Assembly: GCF_004792695.1 (NCBI RefSeq)
Contig: NZ_SRXU01000002.1
Location: forward strand, 372,001 to 436,000
Length of the DNA: 64,000 nt
Direction of reading: 5' to 3'
From: Sphingomonas naasensis
Lineage (GTDB): Bacteria; Pseudomonadota; Alphaproteobacteria; Sphingomonadales; Sphingomonadaceae
Under the pieces are notes generated by a model. It worked only from the letters and a program-made list of their open reading frames with translations. It was not told where the DNA came from and did no database searches. Of the stretch, positions 17,101-25,599 are shown one piece after another. Made by a program: the position numbers and the translations under genes. Within the stretch, counting starts at the first letter, position 1; each line of letters starts with the position of its first letter.

Positions 17101-17532
17101 CCCCGCCTCGACCGGAAAGGCCGAGAGCAGCGACTGGCAGAAACTGTGGATCGTCTGGATACGGATCCCCCCGCCCGGCGCGTCGAGCACCTTGGCGAAC
17201 AACGTCCGCGCCCGGGCCTGCGCTTCCGGCCCCGACTCCTCACCCAATGCCTCGAGATCGGCGAAGAGCTCTTCGCGCCCCGCGCGCACCCAGCGCGCCA
17301 GCCGGCTGGTGATCCGTTCGGACATTTCGGCCGCGCCGGCCTTGGTGAAGGTCAGGCACAGGATCGCGCCGGGATCGACTCCCGCGAGCAGCAACCGCCA
17401 CACCCGCGCCGCGAGCACCTGCGTCTTGCCGGTACCCGCCGAGGCAGACAGCCAGATATGCCGCGCCGGATCGCTCGCCCGGCGCTGGTTGCCCTTGAGG
17501 GCGTAGAGGGGTCGTACCTCACTCACGACCAT
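14104..17532 (-). CDS. addA: Double-strand break repair helicase AddA
   Basis: 1142-residue UvrD-like helicase subunit of the AddAB (RecBCD-equivalent) helicase-nuclease. Walker A reads SASAGTGKT near the N-terminus; the superfamily 1 motifs VLIDEAQDTN and TVGDYKQAIFGFQG follow; the C-terminal nuclease domain retains VRVVDFKTARR, matching the PD-(D/E)xK-type DxxxxYK/FKT motif. The start overlaps the end of addB by about 14 bp, so the subunits are translationally coupled. Confidence 0.97.
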   Translation of the reverse strand: MVVSEVRPLYALKGNQRRASDPARHIWLSASAGTGKTQVLAARVWRLLLAGVDPGAILCLTFTKAGAAEMSERITSRLARWVRAGREELFADLEALGEESGPEAQARARTLFAKVLDAPGGGIRIQTIHSFCQSLLSAFPVEAGLVPGFRPLDQREEAVLAREALAEMLIDAGREGRVGLIDAVGALSLRLGEGKAETFLKLCAANAEAMAGLPSGIQPFLRDAMALPRGDIDAEIEARCGDDAFDLAGLREVAAMNAAWGTKSGLARAEEIAMWLTLSPAKRARRLADLHSVWATAKGEPRSFGKGQAPPEPGYADLAMRLHERCGALLGMKVQAEFADLLARGLAAGRAYADTYARAKRRVGAVDFNDLIRKTVALLGEPGMGEWVRYKLDQVTEHVLIDEAQDTNPQQWAIVSAIADEFFAGEGARGNAVRTLFTVGDYKQAIFGFQGTDPIYFRAAFERFWRASRVQAEYDVDAAELESLSLTHSFRSTRPVLEFVDAAIGTLPAPGMGDLSDAEPHASEVPGPGTVTLWPVTVEGGSEAEEEEWVGDATRKLAGDIARAIKAWLAEGLLLESKGRALRPEDVMILVKRRGELASLIVARLYAEGVPVAGVDRLRLNAPLAVQDLLAAVRFVLQPEDDLSLASLLVSPLIGWSQDALMEAALRPKGASLWAQLRATGGARIAPLEALLNRADFTTPYRFLEEILSGPLDGRRKLLLRLGEEARDPIEELLNAALNFENVATPSLQRFLDWFDRGDVEIVRDAAQPAGAVRVMTAHGAKGLQAPLVILADATVDPTRSPRDFLLWGPEGHGGAPFPIFRPRAAERGGALDAVLSLADARELQEHWRLFYVAATRAEERLVVAGALGPLAKGVPPQASWYAACARAFDALGVPEGELRMFRGVSPALPLPVKTGSGDALPAATALPDWIARPAPAEARPPRPLAPSSLGEDLAADPPPTPAMRVAAERGRLLHALFERLPGLAVAARADAAERWLAGPGGVADAEVRREIATAALAVIADPRLAEWFAPDALAEAPIAAVVEGLVVSGTVDRLIVTPDAVRVVDFKTARRAPARLDAIPPYHLRQMAAYAGALAVIFPGRRIEAALLYTAGPTLHLLPPELLAAQKADLLAAEQSLASRA

Positions 17533-20449
17533 ACCATTCGTCGCGCCGCATCAGCTGGTCATATTCGGCATAAGGCGCATAGTCCGGGTGCAGCTTCGCC
17601 GTGAACGGCTCGTCCCCGGTCAGCCACATCCGTGCCGCGCCCTCGAACTGCGCCACCGCCGCATCGACGAAATCGTCCGCCGGCAGATAGTCGCGCCGCC
17701 GCGTGTCGCACGGGCTCTCGACATAGCCGAACCCGCCGCCGCGATTGCGCGACAGCGACCAATATTCGAAATGCTTCGCCCGTCCCGTAATCCCCTCGAA
17801 CCCGCCGCGCTCGGCGATCAGCCCCAGCAGCCCCAACTGCAGACTGAACCCGTTGCGCACCGCTGCCAGGCTCGGCGGCTTGCCGGTCTTGTAGTCGACG
17901 ATCGCGAGGCTGCCGTCGCCCATCCGGTCGACCCGGTCGAACGTGCCGCTGAGTTCCACCCCCGCGAACGGGATCACGCCGCGCTTCTCGACCGCGATCA
18001 CCTTGCGCGATGGATCGACGGCGATCTGCCCGGCGATCCACTCGATCGCCTCCATCAGCCGCGGCGCCCAGAGCGCGCGCATCATCGGATGGGTCCGCTC
18101 GTCGGCGAGCATCGCCTCGGCGCGCGCGCGCAGTCGCTCCGGCGCGCACTCGTCGCGTTCGAACCATTTCTGCAGAACCTCGTGCACGGCTGTGCCGCGC
18201 CATGCCGCGCTCGGATCGGCGTCGACCGGATCGAGCGGTATCAGCCGCAGCATCCGCCGCGCATAAAAGGCATAGGGATCGGCCTTGAGCCGGTCGACCT
18301 CGGTCACCGACAGCGCCTTGGGCCGCAGCGCCACCGCGGGCTGCGGCGCCGGCCGCTCGGCCGGAGCGTAGTAGCCCGGATCGTCGATCGCGCGCAGCCA
18401 CGCCTCGACGTCGCGCGCCCGCTCCAGCCCGCCCGACAGCGCCTCGAGCCGCAGCCAGAAGCGCGAGGCGATCGTCGGCGCGCTGGCATCCCGCCGCGCC
18501 CGCGTCAGCAATACCTGCGGCGCGCCGAGTGCACCCGCCAAATCGTGCGCCGAGAGCCCGATCCGCCGCTCCAACCCCGGCAACCCCAATTCGGCGCGAA
18601 TGCGCGGCGCCAGCCACGGATCGGGCGCGGGCAGCCCCGGCCACACGCCTTCGTTCAATCCGCCGAGGATCATCAGATCGGCGGTCTGCAGCCGCGCCTC
18701 GATCAGGCCGAGGATTGCCAGCCGCGGATGCCCGCCCTGTGGCGGGCGCACCGCTGCCTCGTCCATCAGCGTGCGCAGCATCGGCGCCAGCGCCTCGGGC
18801 TCGGCGCGCGGCGGTCCATTGGCCGCCTCGCGCTCCGCCGCATCGAGCAGATCGGCGGCAGCGCGCCCCTCGGCACGCGCCCACAGCGCGTCGCCGCCCA
18901 GCGCCTGCGCGGTCTCGCGCAGCGCCGCGAGCAACGCCGGCAGCGGCTGCGTCCCGCCCGCGAACACCGCCTCCAGCGGCGCGAGCAACGCCCGCGCCTC
19001 GGGCCACCGGCCAAGCGCGGCGCGGCGCAGATGCCCGTCCCTGCCCTCCTGCTCGGCGAGATGCCGGTCGATCCCGGCCAGCCCCGGCGCCGGACGCGGC
19101 CCACGCAGCGCGCGATCGAGCAGCCGCACGCCCTCGAGCCACTCACCGCGCCGCTCGGCCATCACCAGCGGGTGCTTGAGCAACGTCAGCAACGGCAGCG
19201 GCGCGAAGCCCTGCGCGGCGGCATCGGCGAGCGCGAGCAGCAAGGTGCCCGGCGGCAGGATCGACAGCGGCTGGCCGGCCGAATCGTCGACTGCGATTCC
19301 CCAGCGCGCGCAATGCGCCGCCACTCGCCGCGCCAGCGCGCGATCGGGCGTCACCAGCGCCGCGGTCCGCTCGGGCGTCTCAAGCACTTCGCGCAGCGCC
19401 AGTGCGATTCCCTGCGCCTCCTCGGCCGGCGCGGCGACATCGAGCGCGCGCACCCCGTCAAGCCGCCGCTCGGCCGCCGGCAGCGCGGTCCAGCCATGCG
19501 TCAGCTCGGGCGGCGCCATCGCGGAGGCGATCGCCTTGCTCCGTGCCGGCGGCGCGTCATGCTCGCTCGCCGCGCGCCACGGATCGAACTCGCTGCGATG
19601 CACGCCCATCCGGTCGAGCAGCAGCTTCAAATGGAATTGCGGATGGCTCTCCAGACTGCGCCGCCGCCGGCCGGTGACCGGATCGGCCTTATGCGGCCCG
19701 AGCGCGTCCCACTCCGCATCGCTGATCGCGGTGGCCAGCCCTGGCAGCACCACCATCCCCTGCGGCAGTCCCGCCACGGTGCGCAGCAGCCGTGCGAACG
19801 CAGGCGCCGAAGCGGTGACGCCCGCCGCGCAGACGAATCCCTGCGGTGGCGCGTTCCGCCAGCTGCGCGCCACCTTGTCGACCAGCCGCCGCCGCCGTTC
19901 GGCGAGATCGATCCGGCCGAGCCGTTCGAGTTCCTTGGGCCATCGCGTCAGCACTACTTCGAACAGCTTGAGCGAGCGCTCCCAATGTGCCGACAATTCC
20001 TGGCTCAGCTCGATCTCGCGGAGCGCGCGCGGTGCGACTTCCTCGATCAGCAACTGGTCGAGCGTGGTGGCCAGGTCGCCCGCCAGCCGCACCGCCTCGG
20101 CCGCGTCGACCGGCGCCCCCACCTCCTGGATCAGCCGCGCGAGGATCATCCGCCGCTGGAGCGGATCGACCGCCGCGGGGATCGGATCGGCATCGTCGGC
20201 CGCCTCGAACACCGCTTCGTCGAGCTCGGGGTCGCCCACCGCGACCAGTCGCGGCAGCAGCAGTCCCTGCGCGCTCTCGCGCACGAACGCATCGTGGATC
20301 GCCTTTTTGGCGCGGTTGTTGGGCAGCAGCACCAGCCCGCGCGCCAGTTTGAGCGGATCGCTCCCGAACCGCCGGATCAGCCCGATCGCCAGCGCATCGG
20401 CAAAGGCGCGGTGCGGCGGGATGGTGTAGAGATGCAGGTCTTCGGGCAA
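17519..20449 (-). CDS. addB: Double-strand break repair protein AddB
   Basis: About 976 residues, nuclease/inactivated-helicase subunit of AddAB. The N-terminal part has LVLLPNNRAKKAIHDAF instead of a working Walker A; the C-terminal PD-(D/E)xK nuclease is present with LAIVDYKTGK near residue 850. The start is uncertain: TTG at 20449 is preferred because it lies just past an inverted repeat whose GGGAGGGGA arm could act as ribosome binding site. An in-frame start at 20527 would encode 26 residues of repeat sequence. Downstream of murU and coupled to addA. Confidence 0.93.
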   Translation of the reverse strand: MPEDLHLYTIPPHRAFADALAIGLIRRFGSDPLKLARGLVLLPNNRAKKAIHDAFVRESAQGLLLPRLVAVGDPELDEAVFEAADDADPIPAAVDPLQRRMILARLIQEVGAPVDAAEAVRLAGDLATTLDQLLIEEVAPRALREIELSQELSAHWERSLKLFEVVLTRWPKELERLGRIDLAERRRRLVDKVARSWRNAPPQGFVCAAGVTASAPAFARLLRTVAGLPQGMVVLPGLATAISDAEWDALGPHKADPVTGRRRRSLESHPQFHLKLLLDRMGVHRSEFDPWRAASEHDAPPARSKAIASAMAPPELTHGWTALPAAERRLDGVRALDVAAPAEEAQGIALALREVLETPERTAALVTPDRALARRVAAHCARWGIAVDDSAGQPLSILPPGTLLLALADAAAQGFAPLPLLTLLKHPLVMAERRGEWLEGVRLLDRALRGPRPAPGLAGIDRHLAEQEGRDGHLRRAALGRWPEARALLAPLEAVFAGGTQPLPALLAALRETAQALGGDALWARAEGRAAADLLDAAEREAANGPPRAEPEALAPMLRTLMDEAAVRPPQGGHPRLAILGLIEARLQTADLMILGGLNEGVWPGLPAPDPWLAPRIRAELGLPGLERRIGLSAHDLAGALGAPQVLLTRARRDASAPTIASRFWLRLEALSGGLERARDVEAWLRAIDDPGYYAPAERPAPQPAVALRPKALSVTEVDRLKADPYAFYARRMLRLIPLDPVDADPSAAWRGTAVHEVLQKWFERDECAPERLRARAEAMLADERTHPMMRALWAPRLMEAIEWIAGQIAVDPSRKVIAVEKRGVIPFAGVELSGTFDRVDRMGDGSLAIVDYKTGKPPSLAAVRNGFSLQLGLLGLIAERGGFEGITGRAKHFEYWSLSRNRGGGFGYVESPCDTRRRDYLPADDFVDAAVAQFEGAARMWLTGDEPFTAKLHPDYAPYAEYDQLMRRDEWYGRE

Positions 20450-20460
20450 TTTGCTCTCAT

Positions 20461-20580
20461 TCCCCTCCCTGCAAGGGAGGGCTCGGGTTGGTTGGCGAGC
20501 GTAGCGAGCCTCCGTCGTCAGAGGCAAGAGCGTCGTCTACACGGCGCACCCACCCTTGGCCCCTCCCTTGCCGGGAGGGG
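20461..20580. repeat. Composite GC inverted-repeat element between murU and addB
   Basis: Same plan as the element at 10063: terminal hairpins CCCTCCC/GGGAGGG at each end, inverted GGGTTGG-type and CCACCC-type inner arms, and a central GCGAGCGTAGCGAGC (20495-20509). It lies within the murU-addB operon and occupies almost the whole gap. Confidence 0.85.
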
Positions 20581-20589
20581 AACAGAAGG

Positions 20590-21351
20590 TCACATCTCCG
20601 CCAGCACCGCCTCCGCTGCGCCGACCGCCGCCGGCGTACCGACGTCGAACCACAGCCCCTGGTGGACCACGCCCCACAGCCGCCCGGCTTCCATCGCGCG
20701 GTTCCAGAAGAGGTTGGTCGAGAACGGCCCCTCGGGCCAGTCGCGGATCACCCGCGGCGAGAGGATCTGCACCCCGGTATACACGAAGGGCGCGAGCCGG
20801 CCCGGCTTGCGCCGCTCGGTGATCCGGCCCATCGCGTCGAGCCGGAAGTCGCCCTGCCCGCGATGGCTGTGCGCCCGCGCCAGCGGCACCAGCAGCAGCA
20901 GCGCGTCCATCCGCTCGTCGTCCCACTGCGCCGCGAGCGCGCGGATCGCGTCGATCGGACCATCAACCCACAGATTGTCGCTGTTGACGCACAGGAACGG
21001 CCTGTCGCCGATCAGCGCGCGCGCCTGGACGATCCCGCCGCCGGTCTCCATCAGCTGCTTGCGCTCGTCGGAGATGACGAGATCGATGTCCTTCACCCGC
21101 GCCTTGAGATGCGCTTCCATCTGGTCGGCGAGATAATGGACGTTGACGATCGCCCGCTTGACGCCCGCCGCGCGGAGATGATCGAAGGTGTGGTCGATCA
21201 GCGTCTTGCCCGCGACTTCGACCAAAGGCTTGGGCCGCGTCGCGGTCAGCGGCCGCATCCGCTTGCCGAGCCCCGCCGCCATCACCATCGCCGTCTCGGG
21301 CACGCATGCCGTGGGCTGCGGCCGCAGCGAATAAACCGCGCTGGTGGTCAT
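20590..21351 (-). CDS. murU: N-acetylmuramate alpha-1-phosphate uridylyltransferase MurU-like
   Basis: 253-residue nucleotidyltransferase with the sugar-nucleotide signature MVMAAGLGKRMRPLT followed by RPKPLVEVAGKTLI, and the metal/substrate segment VNSDNLW. Similar proteins are often annotated mannose-1-phosphate guanylyltransferase, but next to an AmgK-like kinase this is the MurU arrangement: MurNAc-1-phosphate plus UTP gives UDP-MurNAc, a salvage route that bypasses MurA. The start overlaps the amgK stop (ATGA). The specificity is inferred from neighbourhood. Confidence 0.85.
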   Translation of the reverse strand: MTTSAVYSLRPQPTACVPETAMVMAAGLGKRMRPLTATRPKPLVEVAGKTLIDHTFDHLRAAGVKRAIVNVHYLADQMEAHLKARVKDIDLVISDERKQLMETGGGIVQARALIGDRPFLCVNSDNLWVDGPIDAIRALAAQWDDERMDALLLLVPLARAHSHRGQGDFRLDAMGRITERRKPGRLAPFVYTGVQILSPRVIRDWPEGPFSTNLFWNRAMEAGRLWGVVHQGLWFDVGTPAAVGAAEAVLAEM

Positions 21352-22349
21352 TCGCCGACGATCGCCAGCGGATCGCCGCGCAACTCGGCGGGCACATTGG
21401 CGTCGAACCAGTCCGCGACGGGCTTCAGCGCCGGATGCTTGAGGTCGCGCTCCAGATAGCCCCAGACGCGCGGACACAGCCCCGGATAGCGCGGCTTGCC
21501 GTCGCGCTTCCACAGCCGGGTGAAGATGCCGACGATCTTGGCGTTACGCTGCGCGCCGAGGACATGATAGGCGATGTCGAAATCGTCCCCGGCTCCGGTG
21601 ATCCTCTTGTAGCGGTCGAGCATCGCGGTCTCGAGCTCGGGCGCCACGTCGCGGCGTGCGTCCTGCAGCAGCGAGACGAGGTCGTACGCCGGATGTCCCG
21701 CCAGCGCGTCCTGGAAGTCGAGCAGGCCCAGGCTCTCGCTACCGTCGATCAACATGATGTTCTCGGCATGGTAATCGCGCAGCACCGTGACCGGCGCATG
21801 ACCGTCGAGCACCGGCGCGAGCGCCTGATCCCAGGCATCGACATAGCCTTGCATGTCGACGCTGAGCCCCACCGCGGGGGTGTACCATTCGGGAAGCAGC
21901 GCCGCCTCGCGCTGATATTCGGCGCGGTCATAGGGCCGGATGTCCGCCGCGTCGTGCTGGCCGAGCCGGATCAGCAAATCGACCGCCTCCTCGTAGAAGC
22001 GCAGCTCGCTCTCGGGCGCGGCATCGACCGTCTCGCGCAGCCGCGCATCGCCGAAATCCTCGAGCAGGACGAGGCCGTGCTCGAGATTCTCCGAAAGGAT
22101 CGCCGGCGCCGCGAAGCCATTGCCGGTCAGCCAGCGCGCGATCTTGATGAACGGGCGCGGATCCTCGTGCGGCGGCGGCGCGTCCATCAGGATCGCGCTG
22201 CGGTCGTGATGGACGACGCGGAAATAGCGGCGGAACGAGGCATCGCCGGCGAGCGGCCGGATCTCGGCCCCCTCCCATCCGGCGGCGATCAGGAAATCGG
22301 GCGCCGCGGCGGGCGGATTCATGTCGGTCAGGGGAGAGATTGGGGCCAT
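21348..22349 (-). CDS. amgK: Anomeric N-acetylmuramate/N-acetylglucosamine kinase AmgK-like
   Basis: 333-residue aminoglycoside-phosphotransferase-fold kinase. The catalytic loop reads LRDYHAENIML and the metal site LLDFQDA, both characteristic of AmgK rather than antibiotic kinases. Predicted to phosphorylate MurNAc at C1 for MurU. The ATG at 22349 has GGAAGGA upstream and overlaps the end of tsaE by 22 bp; ATGs at 22361 and 22322 are alternatives. Operon order tsaE-amgK-murU supports the cell-wall recycling role. Confidence 0.87.
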   Translation of the reverse strand: MAPISPLTDMNPPAAAPDFLIAAGWEGAEIRPLAGDASFRRYFRVVHHDRSAILMDAPPPHEDPRPFIKIARWLTGNGFAAPAILSENLEHGLVLLEDFGDARLRETVDAAPESELRFYEEAVDLLIRLGQHDAADIRPYDRAEYQREAALLPEWYTPAVGLSVDMQGYVDAWDQALAPVLDGHAPVTVLRDYHAENIMLIDGSESLGLLDFQDALAGHPAYDLVSLLQDARRDVAPELETAMLDRYKRITGAGDDFDIAYHVLGAQRNAKIVGIFTRLWKRDGKPRYPGLCPRVWGYLERDLKHPALKPVADWFDANVPAELRGDPLAIVGE

Positions 22350-22777
22350 CGATCCTTCCATGCCGCCGGCACCTTCGCTGTCAAGGCGCGCGCGCCGTCC
22401 GGCGTAAGTTCCAGGCTGAGCCACAGCGCATCGTGCCACCAGTGATCGCTGAGCCGCTCGGGCCATTCGACGAGCAGCAGCGAATCATGGCGGGCGTCGT
22501 CGAGCCCCAGCTCCCCCGCTTCCTCGGGATCCTCGATCCGGTACAGATCGACATGGAGCACCGGAAAGCGCACCTCGGGCGGCGCATAGGGCTGAACGAT
22601 CGCGAAGCTGGGGCTCGGCGCCTCTTCCTCCAGCCCCAGAGCGGCGAGCAACCCCCGCGCGATGCTCGTCTTGCCCGCGCCGAGCGGACCCGAGAGCGCG
22701 ATCACGTCGCCCGGCCGCGCGACCTCGGCCAGCCGCGCGCCGAGCGCGAGCGAGTCTTCGGGGGAAGCGAGCCGCAC
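22328..22777 (-). CDS. tsaE: tRNA threonylcarbamoyladenosine biosynthesis ATPase TsaE
   Basis: 149 residues; the P-loop reads SGPLGAGKTSIARGLL, with the later HVDLYRIEDPEE and LLVEWPERL motifs of the TsaE family. It works with TsaB/TsaD in making t6A37 of ANN-decoding tRNAs. The start GTG at 22777 has GGAGG eight bases upstream, supplied by the end of a repeat element; longer in-frame reading (to 22918) would translate the whole repeat and is rejected. Confidence 0.94.
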   Translation of the reverse strand: MRLASPEDSLALGARLAEVARPGDVIALSGPLGAGKTSIARGLLAALGLEEEAPSPSFAIVQPYAPPEVRFPVLHVDLYRIEDPEEAGELGLDDARHDSLLLVEWPERLSDHWWHDALWLSLELTPDGARALTAKVPAAWKDRWPQSLP

Positions 22778-22783
22778 TCTACA

Positions 22784-22910
22784 ATCCTCCCCCGGAGGGG
22801 GAGGGGGACCAGCGAAGCTGGTGGAGGGGTAGTAGCCACAGGCAATGCGCTCGCTTGTGGAGGCTACCCCTCCACCGCTGCGCGGTCCCCCTCCCCCTCC
22901 GGAGGAGGAT
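22784..22910. repeat. Large inverted-repeat element between divL and tsaE
   Basis: Outer arms ATCCTCC-CCCGGAGG-GGG.. and ..CCTCCGGAGGAGGAT are inverted; inner arms GGTGGAGGGGTAG (22820-22832) and CTACCCCTCCACC (22864-22876) are perfect complements. It differs in core from the 10063/20461 family but shares G/C-run arms. Its left end provides the tsaE ribosome binding site on the minus strand. Confidence 0.85.
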
Positions 22911-22927
22911 CGCCTCAACGCAGCCCC

Positions 22928-25303
22928 TCACCGCGGCAGCTCCACGGTCACCAGCGTCCCCTCACCCGGCTCGGAAATCAGCTCGATCCGCCCGCCATGC
23001 GCCTCGACGAACTGCTTCGCCAGCGGCATGCCGAGCCCCAGCGCGCGCTCGCCGCTGCGCGAGATGCCGTGCTGGGCGAAGCTGTCGAATGCCTTGGCGA
23101 CCGATTCCTTGCTCATCCCCGGCCCATTGTCCGAGACGATCACCCGCGCGACCTTCCTGTTGCCGTCGAGATGGAGCAGTACCCGCCCCTCCTCGGGCGT
23201 GCAGGCCACCGCGTGGCGCAGCAAATGCTCAATCACCTGGCGCAATCGCCGCAGATCGCCGGTCACCGTCCCCGCGGTCCCGGCGTCCTCGACGACCAGT
23301 TCGATCCTCTTGGCCTTGGCGAGGTGCGCGATCGCCTCCGCCGCGGCATTAGCGGCGAGCTCGAGATCGACCGGCATCTTCTCGAGCGGCGCCCCTTCGC
23401 TCTGGGTCAGGTCGAGCACGTCGTCGACCAGCGCGCTCAGCCGGTCGACCGAGACGAGGATCGCCTCGGTATATTCGACCGCGCTTTTGGTCAGCTTGCC
23501 CGCGAAGCCGCCGTGCAGCATCTCGGTGAAGCCCTTGATCGAGGTCAGCGGGGTGCGCAGCTCGTAGCTCATATTGGCGACGAACGCGGTCTTCACCCGG
23601 TCCGCCGCGACCAGCGCCTCGTTACGATCGCGCAGCGCGCTCTCGGCGCGGTGATGATCGGTGGTGTCGAGCATCGTCACCAGCGCATTGCCGTCGGGGA
23701 GCGGCACCGCGGTGAGGTCGAAGTGCCGCCCATCGGCGAAGGCCACCGTGCTGCCGCGCGTCTGGCGGTCCTTCGCCGCCAGCCGGATCAGATCGCCCAA
23801 CACCTCGGCGCGGCCCGAATTGGTGAGCTTCGGCCCCGCCGCCTTGACCAGCTGGCCGATCTGCGGATGCCCGTCGAGGAAGCTGTCCTCGAAACCCCAG
23901 ACCTGGCGGAACTTGCGGTTCCACAGCTGCAGCCGGCCCTTGCCGAACACTGCCACCGCCTCGGCGAGGCTCTCGAGCGTCGCGGTGCGCACCTGCTGCA
24001 TCTCGCCATGCTCGCGCTGCAGCTCGAATTGCTGGGTGCGATCCTCGAAGATCAGCAGCAGCCCGCCCTCGGGGAGCGGCTGGGCGACGACGCGGAGATG
24101 CGCCCCGGCCACCGTCCACGTCTCCTCGACGGCGTCGGGCGAGGTGAACCATTCGCGTCGCTCGGCCTTCCAGGCCGGATAGTCGCGCACCTCGGGAAGC
24201 CGATTGGCCTCGCGCATCCGGTCGAGCACGCGGTCGAACTCGGGCCGGTCGGCCAGCCATTCGTTGCGCATCGCGAACATCCGCTGGAACGGCTGATTGC
24301 AAAAGGCCAGGCTGCGATCGGGCGCGAACTGCGCGACGCCCGCCGAAAGCCGGTCGAGCATCGCCCGCTGCGCCTCGCCGAAACGCTTGAGCCCACCACG
24401 CAGCTGCTCGAACTCCTCGATGTCGATCGCGAAGCCGGCGACGCCGCCGGTCGGCAGCGGCACGTCGTGGAGCCGCAGCATCCGCCGCGCCCCGCCCACC
24501 GTCGCGGGCATCGCCGCGGTCTGTGGCTCGCCGGTGTCGCGTGCGATCGCGGCATTGGCCAGCGGCCCGCCGAGCCCCGCGCCCTCGACCAGCTCGAGCC
24601 CGCGCGCGACCACGTCCTCGCTGTCGCTACCCTCCACCGCGCGGACATAGGCCGAATTGACCATCAGCAGCCTGAGATCGGGCCCGCGATACCACATCGG
24701 CATCGGCGCCGCCTCGATCAGCGCAGTGAGCGCATCGAACGCCGCGCGCAGCTGGCTGGCCTCGTGCTGGAGCCGCTGGATCTCGCTCTGGCTCTCGGTC
24801 GCGTCGAGGAACCACAGCACCACCCCGCCCGCGGCGCGCATCGTCCCCGGCGCACGCTCGCCGACGACGATCAGCGCGCGCTCGGATCCCTGCGCGCGAA
24901 CCGCGAGGGTGAAGGGTTGCCCCGCCTTTTGCGCCGCGATCACCTGTGCCTCGAGCGCGGCCGCGTCGGCGGCAACCAGTCCGCTCTCGATCCCGGCAAG
25001 GTCGGCGAGCTCGCGCGGCAGCAAATCGAGCCCCAGCCAGTCGGCGAGCCGCTGCGGGACCTCGACCCGGCCGTCGGCGCGCACCAGCATCGCCTGTGCG
25101 GGCGAGCCTGCGATCAATGCATTCAGCCGGGCGTTGCGGTCCTCGGTCTCGCGCGCCGCGGCGCGGATCTTCAATCCGGAGAGCAGCATCCAAGTGGCGC
25201 CGAGCACCAGCAGCGCGAGAATGGCGCCGGCGCCAGTCGCGGCAGATTGCGGAATCTCGATCAAGCCGCTTCTCCGCGGCTTCGCTGCACCCTCATGGCG
25301 CAA
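22928..25303 (-). CDS. divL: DivL-like PAS-domain pseudo-histidine kinase
   Basis: 791 residues: one transmembrane segment (about residues 22-44), several PAS-like segments, a dimerisation/phosphoacceptor helix and an ATPase-like C-terminus. The H-box reads MSYELRTPL, so the phosphoacceptor His is Tyr580 (TAC at 23566-23564). The N-box is also degenerate: LLRHAVACTP has His697 where Asn is expected and lacks the following Lys, though NGPGM and GLGM glycine boxes remain. Tyr at this site is the hallmark of Caulobacter DivL, which steers CckA and the cell cycle through DivK. By analogy this is a DivK-responsive signalling scaffold rather than a true kinase. First gene of the tsaE-amgK-murU-addBA-trxA series. 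Confidence 0.85.
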   Translation of the reverse strand: MRHEGAAKPRRSGLIEIPQSAATGAGAILALLVLGATWMLLSGLKIRAAARETEDRNARLNALIAGSPAQAMLVRADGRVEVPQRLADWLGLDLLPRELADLAGIESGLVAADAAALEAQVIAAQKAGQPFTLAVRAQGSERALIVVGERAPGTMRAAGGVVLWFLDATESQSEIQRLQHEASQLRAAFDALTALIEAAPMPMWYRGPDLRLLMVNSAYVRAVEGSDSEDVVARGLELVEGAGLGGPLANAAIARDTGEPQTAAMPATVGGARRMLRLHDVPLPTGGVAGFAIDIEEFEQLRGGLKRFGEAQRAMLDRLSAGVAQFAPDRSLAFCNQPFQRMFAMRNEWLADRPEFDRVLDRMREANRLPEVRDYPAWKAERREWFTSPDAVEETWTVAGAHLRVVAQPLPEGGLLLIFEDRTQQFELQREHGEMQQVRTATLESLAEAVAVFGKGRLQLWNRKFRQVWGFEDSFLDGHPQIGQLVKAAGPKLTNSGRAEVLGDLIRLAAKDRQTRGSTVAFADGRHFDLTAVPLPDGNALVTMLDTTDHHRAESALRDRNEALVAADRVKTAFVANMSYELRTPLTSIKGFTEMLHGGFAGKLTKSAVEYTEAILVSVDRLSALVDDVLDLTQSEGAPLEKMPVDLELAANAAAEAIAHLAKAKRIELVVEDAGTAGTVTGDLRRLRQVIEHLLRHAVACTPEEGRVLLHLDGNRKVARVIVSDNGPGMSKESVAKAFDSFAQHGISRSGERALGLGMPLAKQFVEAHGGRIELISEPGEGTLVTVELPR

Positions 25304-25347
25304 CCCTTAGGCAAAGCGCCGTCGATCGCAAAGCGGCTTACGCGCCG

Positions 25348-25596
25348 TCAAGCCTCCGCCGGGGTGCCGGCCCGGCCGAGCAGCCGCCGCAACAGCGGCC
25401 GCCGCCTCGGCGGCAGCGCCGCTTGCGGTGCGCCCGCGCCTTCATTCTCCAGCGGTTCGAGCGAGAGGCGCAGCATCAGCCGGCGCGTCTCGTCTTCCAG
25501 CGCCGCTTCGTCGGGCGCGCCCAAGGCCGAACGCAGGATCTCGCCGATCCGCTCACGCGCCGGCCCGGCATCGTGACTGGCTTCGATATTCCTCAC
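25348..25596 (-). CDS. Small hypothetical protein, 82 residues
   Basis: Begins with a GTG and encodes an acidic, helical N-terminal two-thirds (ARERIGEILRSAL; EDETRRLMLRLSLEPLE) followed by a basic tail (PPRRRPLLRRLLGR). No recognised domain. It sits 44 bp upstream of divL in the same direction, just downstream of another small gene. The ribosome binding site is weak, so existence of the gene rests on frame openness and codon bias. Confidence 0.5.
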   Translation of the reverse strand: MRNIEASHDAGPARERIGEILRSALGAPDEAALEDETRRLMLRLSLEPLENEGAGAPQAALPPRRRPLLRRLLGRAGTPAEA

Positions 25597-25599
25597 AAC

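Noticed and set aside
14086..17604. Long plus-strand frames opposite addA and addB (also 17588-21136 and 22340-25576)
   Set aside because: Antisense shadows caused by high third-position GC; products are Arg/His/Ala/Pro-rich without domains.
20450..20527. Extended AddB N-terminus from an ATG inside the repeat
   Set aside because: The extra 26 residues are translated repeat sequence shared with non-coding copies elsewhere in the window.
22778..22918. Extended TsaE N-terminus from 22918
   Set aside because: The 47 extra residues are Gly/Ser/Pro-rich translation of an inverted repeat; a GTG with good Shine-Dalgarno lies at 22777.
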